Source: Shouchella tritolerans
GTDB taxonomy: Bacteria > Bacillota > Bacilli > Bacillales > Bacillaceae_D
Assembly (NCBI RefSeq): GCF_025770735.1
Contig: NZ_JAODPB010000001.1
Location: 248,001 to 312,000, forward strand
DNA: 64,000 nt
Direction: 5' to 3'
Under the pieces are notes generated by a model. That model was not told the origin of the DNA. It did not search any database and worked only from the letters and a program-made list of their open reading frames with translations. This document shows, piece after piece, positions 61,798 to 64,000 of this stretch. The translations under genes were made by a program, and so were the position numbers. Numbering within the stretch: position 1 is the stretch's first letter; each line of letters opens with the position of its first letter.

Positions 61798-62031
61798 TTG
61801 ACGGACGGATTAGGTTTGGGAGCATTCATACATATTGTCGTGAATCTTCTTTGTCTTGTAATCGCTTGGTGGGCTCTTGAGTCGTTTCGCTTCGATCTGT
61901 TCGTTAAAAATCCAAAAAGCAAACAAGCTGCGTTGCTTCGAGTCATGTGTGCGATTGCTCTTGGTACTTTAGTCGCTCGCTTTCTCATTGATTACTTTCA
62001 AGCAACACAACTTTTGCCCTATTTATTTTAG
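61798..62031 (+). CDS. ywzB: YwzB, DUF1146 membrane protein
   Basis: A 77-residue membrane protein of unknown function, located between the atp operon and ywmB as in B. subtilis. Two helices are visible (GAFIHIVVNLLCLVIAWWAL and MCAIALGTLVARFLIDYF) joined by a basic loop with FDLFVKNPKSKQA. The start is TTG at 61798 with GGGG eight bases before it. Family-level match is good; function unknown. Confidence 0.82.
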   Translation: MTDGLGLGAFIHIVVNLLCLVIAWWALESFRFDLFVKNPKSKQAALLRVMCAIALGTLVARFLIDYFQATQLLPYLF

Positions 62032-62121
62032 TGAAAAGAACCCTCATCTTTCATGTATGCATTTTCTCCAAAAGGTAAAAATGGTACTAATAAGACCATG
62101 GCGTTAAGGGAGAGAACGTAC

Positions 62122-62880
62122 ATGCAAAAGATGATCAAAGCGGGTTTTTTGGCAGTTGTGATTGGGATTTGTGGTGCAATGGTTTTTGCGCCCCCACATG
62201 AAAAAAACAAGGATCAATTGCTTTTTGCGAAAGCAGAAGCGATGCTCGAATTAGCGAAACAAGAACAATTGCATGTCATTAGTTGGCAAGTTCGAGCAAA
62301 AGGAAATGAAGAAGTCCTTCATTCTAAAGGCGAGTATGAGCAAAAGGTCGATGCCTTTGCAGCCGAGCATCCAACTTTTGAACGGCAACCTTTGGAATCA
62401 AACCGGGACAGTTGGAGTGAAGTGTTCATTCAGGATATGGGGAATGGCCTGCAAGAAGTCGTTAAGTGGCTTGCTGTAAAGGACCAAGGCCAAATTATCC
62501 TGGTGAAGTCGTACGAGCTTATAGCGAGTGCGGAAGAATCCGTTTTCGATCAAGCCTTATTAAAGGAACGCCTTAACCGTTTGGAAATGGAGTCAGCTTT
62601 GCTTTTTTACCAATTGACAGCTGAAACAACCACATTAAATGACGATTCGTTGTTCGCAACTGGCAAACGTTACACTGAGCAGCTTGGGGCAACAATCCAA
62701 GAAGTGCTGAAAGAAGAAACGTTTGTGTCTTTGTCTGCGTACAATAATGAATGGGACACTGGAATTGCTTTAGTAAACGGAAACAACATGAATGTTCAAG
62801 TTGCCTTGAGACAAAACCCAGACTTGGGCAAGCAGACAAGGGTAACTTTAGGAACGCCTATAATTACGACTGAATATTGA
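62122..62880 (+). CDS. ywmB: YwmB family protein
   Basis: A 252-residue exported or membrane-anchored protein of unknown function (DUF1779). An N-terminal signal helix (MIKAGFLAVVIGICGAMVFA) precedes an alpha/beta region with alternating strands; the C-terminal part (SAYNNEWDTGIALVNGNNMN) is characteristic of YwmB. In B. subtilis ywmB lies directly upstream of murAA, as here. The ATG at 62122 follows AAGGGAGAGAACGTAC; an ATG at 62098 is possible. A link with cell-wall metabolism is inferred only from position. Confidence 0.83.
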   Translation: MQKMIKAGFLAVVIGICGAMVFAPPHEKNKDQLLFAKAEAMLELAKQEQLHVISWQVRAKGNEEVLHSKGEYEQKVDAFAAEHPTFERQPLESNRDSWSEVFIQDMGNGLQEVVKWLAVKDQGQIILVKSYELIASAEESVFDQALLKERLNRLEMESALLFYQLTAETTTLNDDSLFATGKRYTEQLGATIQEVLKEETFVSLSAYNNEWDTGIALVNGNNMNVQVALRQNPDLGKQTRVTLGTPIITTEY

Positions 62881-62921
62881 TAATATAGAAGAGAAAAAAT
62901 ACTGACGCGGAGGGGAATACG

Positions 62922-64000
62922 TTGGAAAAAATCATTGTCCGTGGCGGCAACAAGCTGCACGGCTCCGTGAAGGTGGAAGGCGCTAAAAATGCCGTTCTGC
63001 CTGTCATCGCAGCATCGATATTAGCTGAGCGTGGTGCAAGCATCATTGAAGAAGTGCCATCACTTACAGATGTATATACAATGAAGGAAGTACTAGCGAA
63101 TTTGAATGTGGGAGTCGAATATGAAAACGGCCGCTTTGCCGTTCGTGCAGACCGCCCACTAAAAACCGAAGCTCCGTTTGAATATGTGCGCAAAATGCGT
63201 GCCTCTTTCTTAGTGATGGGCCCGCTTTTGGCACGTGTAGGCCGTGCGAGAATCGCATTGCCAGGCGGTTGTGCCATCGGTTCACGTCCTATCGAACAGC
63301 ATCTTAAAGGGTTTGAAGCGATGGGAGCAACGGTTGAAATCGGGAATGGCTTTATTGAAGCACGCATTGATGGAAAACTCCAAGGAACAAAGATTTATTT
63401 GGATTTCCCAAGCGTGGGGGCAACAGAGAACATCATGATGGCTGCTGTTTTGGCAGAGGGAACAACCATCATTGAAAATGTCGCAGAAGAGCCAGAAATT
63501 GTCGATTTGGCCAATTACCTTAATGCCATGGGCGCAAAGGTGCGTGGCGCAGGGACTGGCGTTATTCGCATTGACGGCGTAGACGCTCTCCAAGGGGCAG
63601 TCCACTCCGTTATACCTGATCGGATTGAAGCAGGCACCTTTATGGTTGCGGCGGCGATTACAGGAGGCAATGTGTTTGTCGAGGGAGCAATTGCTGAGCA
63701 TATGCGGCCGCTTGTTGCCAAAATGCGTGAAATGGGCGTCGATATTATTGAAGAAGAAGCGGGTCTTCGGGTAATCGGTCCTGAACAGCTCAAGGCTGTT
63801 GATATTAAAACGATGCCACATCCAGGTTTTCCAACAGACATGCAAGCGCAAATGATGGCGTTGCTTCTTCGGGCAGAGGGCACGAGTGTCGTTACGGAAA
63901 CTGTTTTTGAGAACCGGTTTATGCATGTAGAAGAATTCCGTCGCATGAACGGAAACATTAAAATTGAAGGTCGCTCGGCGATTGTTTCTGGGCCAACAAG
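62922..64000 (+). CDS. murAA: UDP-N-acetylglucosamine 1-carboxyvinyltransferase MurAA (3' part outside the window)
   Basis: Same reaction as MurAB at 32788: enolpyruvyl transfer to UDP-GlcNAc. About 359 codons are visible and the frame is open at the right edge. The fold signatures are [17 protein letters not shown] at the N-terminus and the reactive Cys117 in [15 protein letters not shown]. The start is TTG at 62922, six bases after GGAGGGG. The ywmB-murAA context identifies it as the essential MurA of B. subtilis type, so this genome carries both MurA paralogues about 30 kb apart. Confidence 0.95.
   Translation, partial: MEKIIVRGGNKLHGSVKVEGAKNAVLPVIAASILAERGASIIEEVPSLTDVYTMKEVLANLNVGVEYENGRFAVRADRPLKTEAPFEYVRKMRASFLVMGPLLARVGRARIALPGGCAIGSRPIEQHLKGFEAMGATVEIGNGFIEARIDGKLQGTKIYLDFPSVGATENIMMAAVLAEGTTIIENVAEEPEIVDLANYLNAMGAKVRGAGTGVIRIDGVDALQGAVHSVIPDRIEAGTFMVAAAITGGNVFVEGAIAEHMRPLVAKMREMGVDIIEEEAGLRVIGPEQLKAVDIKTMPHPGFPTDMQAQMMALLLRAEGTSVVTETVFENRFMHVEEFRRMNGNIKIEGRSAIVSGPT

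Overview
The window reads as chromosomal core sequence of an alkaliphilic, endospore-forming member of the Bacillaceae. Gene content, protein sequences and order look closest to Shouchella (formerly Bacillus) clausii-type organisms; this is recognition from memory, not a database result. Spore genes (cotF, spo0F, spoIIR, pbpG) sit in a backbone colinear with the Bacillus subtilis ywfO-to-murAA segment. ATP synthase subunits a and c carry alkaliphile-type residues. I see no rRNA, tRNA, CRISPR array, prophage or insertion sequence.

Layout. 1-5.2 kb: octanoyltransferase lipL (cut by the window edge), a glutamate/dicarboxylate:Na+ symporter, ywfO-ywgA, a small membrane protein, and cotF. 5.5-8.4 kb: tautomerase ywhB, a class D sortase with its acidic cell-wall substrate, and ywhD. 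8.5-18.5 kb: pepF, a double-GNAT acetyltransferase, pbpG, the polyamine pair speE-speB, ywiB, argS and a DUF456 membrane protein. 18.5-20.8 kb: an AT-richer aminoglycoside-phosphotransferase-like gene and a cardiolipin synthase. 20.9-27.0 kb: a fatty-acid degradation operon (fadF, thiolase, 3-hydroxyacyl-CoA dehydrogenase, acyl-CoA dehydrogenase, TetR regulator) with FadR-like operators. 27.2-37.5 kb: rpoE, pyrG with a CTP-type attenuator, ywjG, spo0F, fbaA, transaldolase, murAB, glpX, rho, a zinc-free L31 gene and tdk. 37.6-51.5 kb: a lipoprotein, CoA-disulfide reductase, prfA-prmC, spoIIR, ywlB-ywlC, a DUF695/RraB-like protein, mntP, ywlE, a chemoreceptor, rpiB-ywlG, glyA, upp and a GNAT. 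51.7-54.0 kb: the secreted protease vpr. 54.3-61.5 kb: the nine-subunit-type atp operon preceded by atpZ. 61.8-64.0 kb: ywzB, ywmB and murAA (cut by the window end).

Most genes are ordinary. The features that deserve attention are non-coding: (1) a dispersed ~126-bp element with imperfect terminal inverted repeats, present as three near-full copies plus three degenerate or partial copies, each placed beside an unrelated terminator-like hairpin; (2) two DnaA-box clusters, one around the ywlC start (two of its boxes form a terminator-like hairpin) and one upstream of vpr with boxes phased about every 21 bp; (3) a pyrG leader whose transcript would start with GGGC and contains a terminator; (4) a pair of FadR-type palindromes flanking fadF. 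Starts were chosen by ribosome-binding-site spacing, so several are GTG or TTG.
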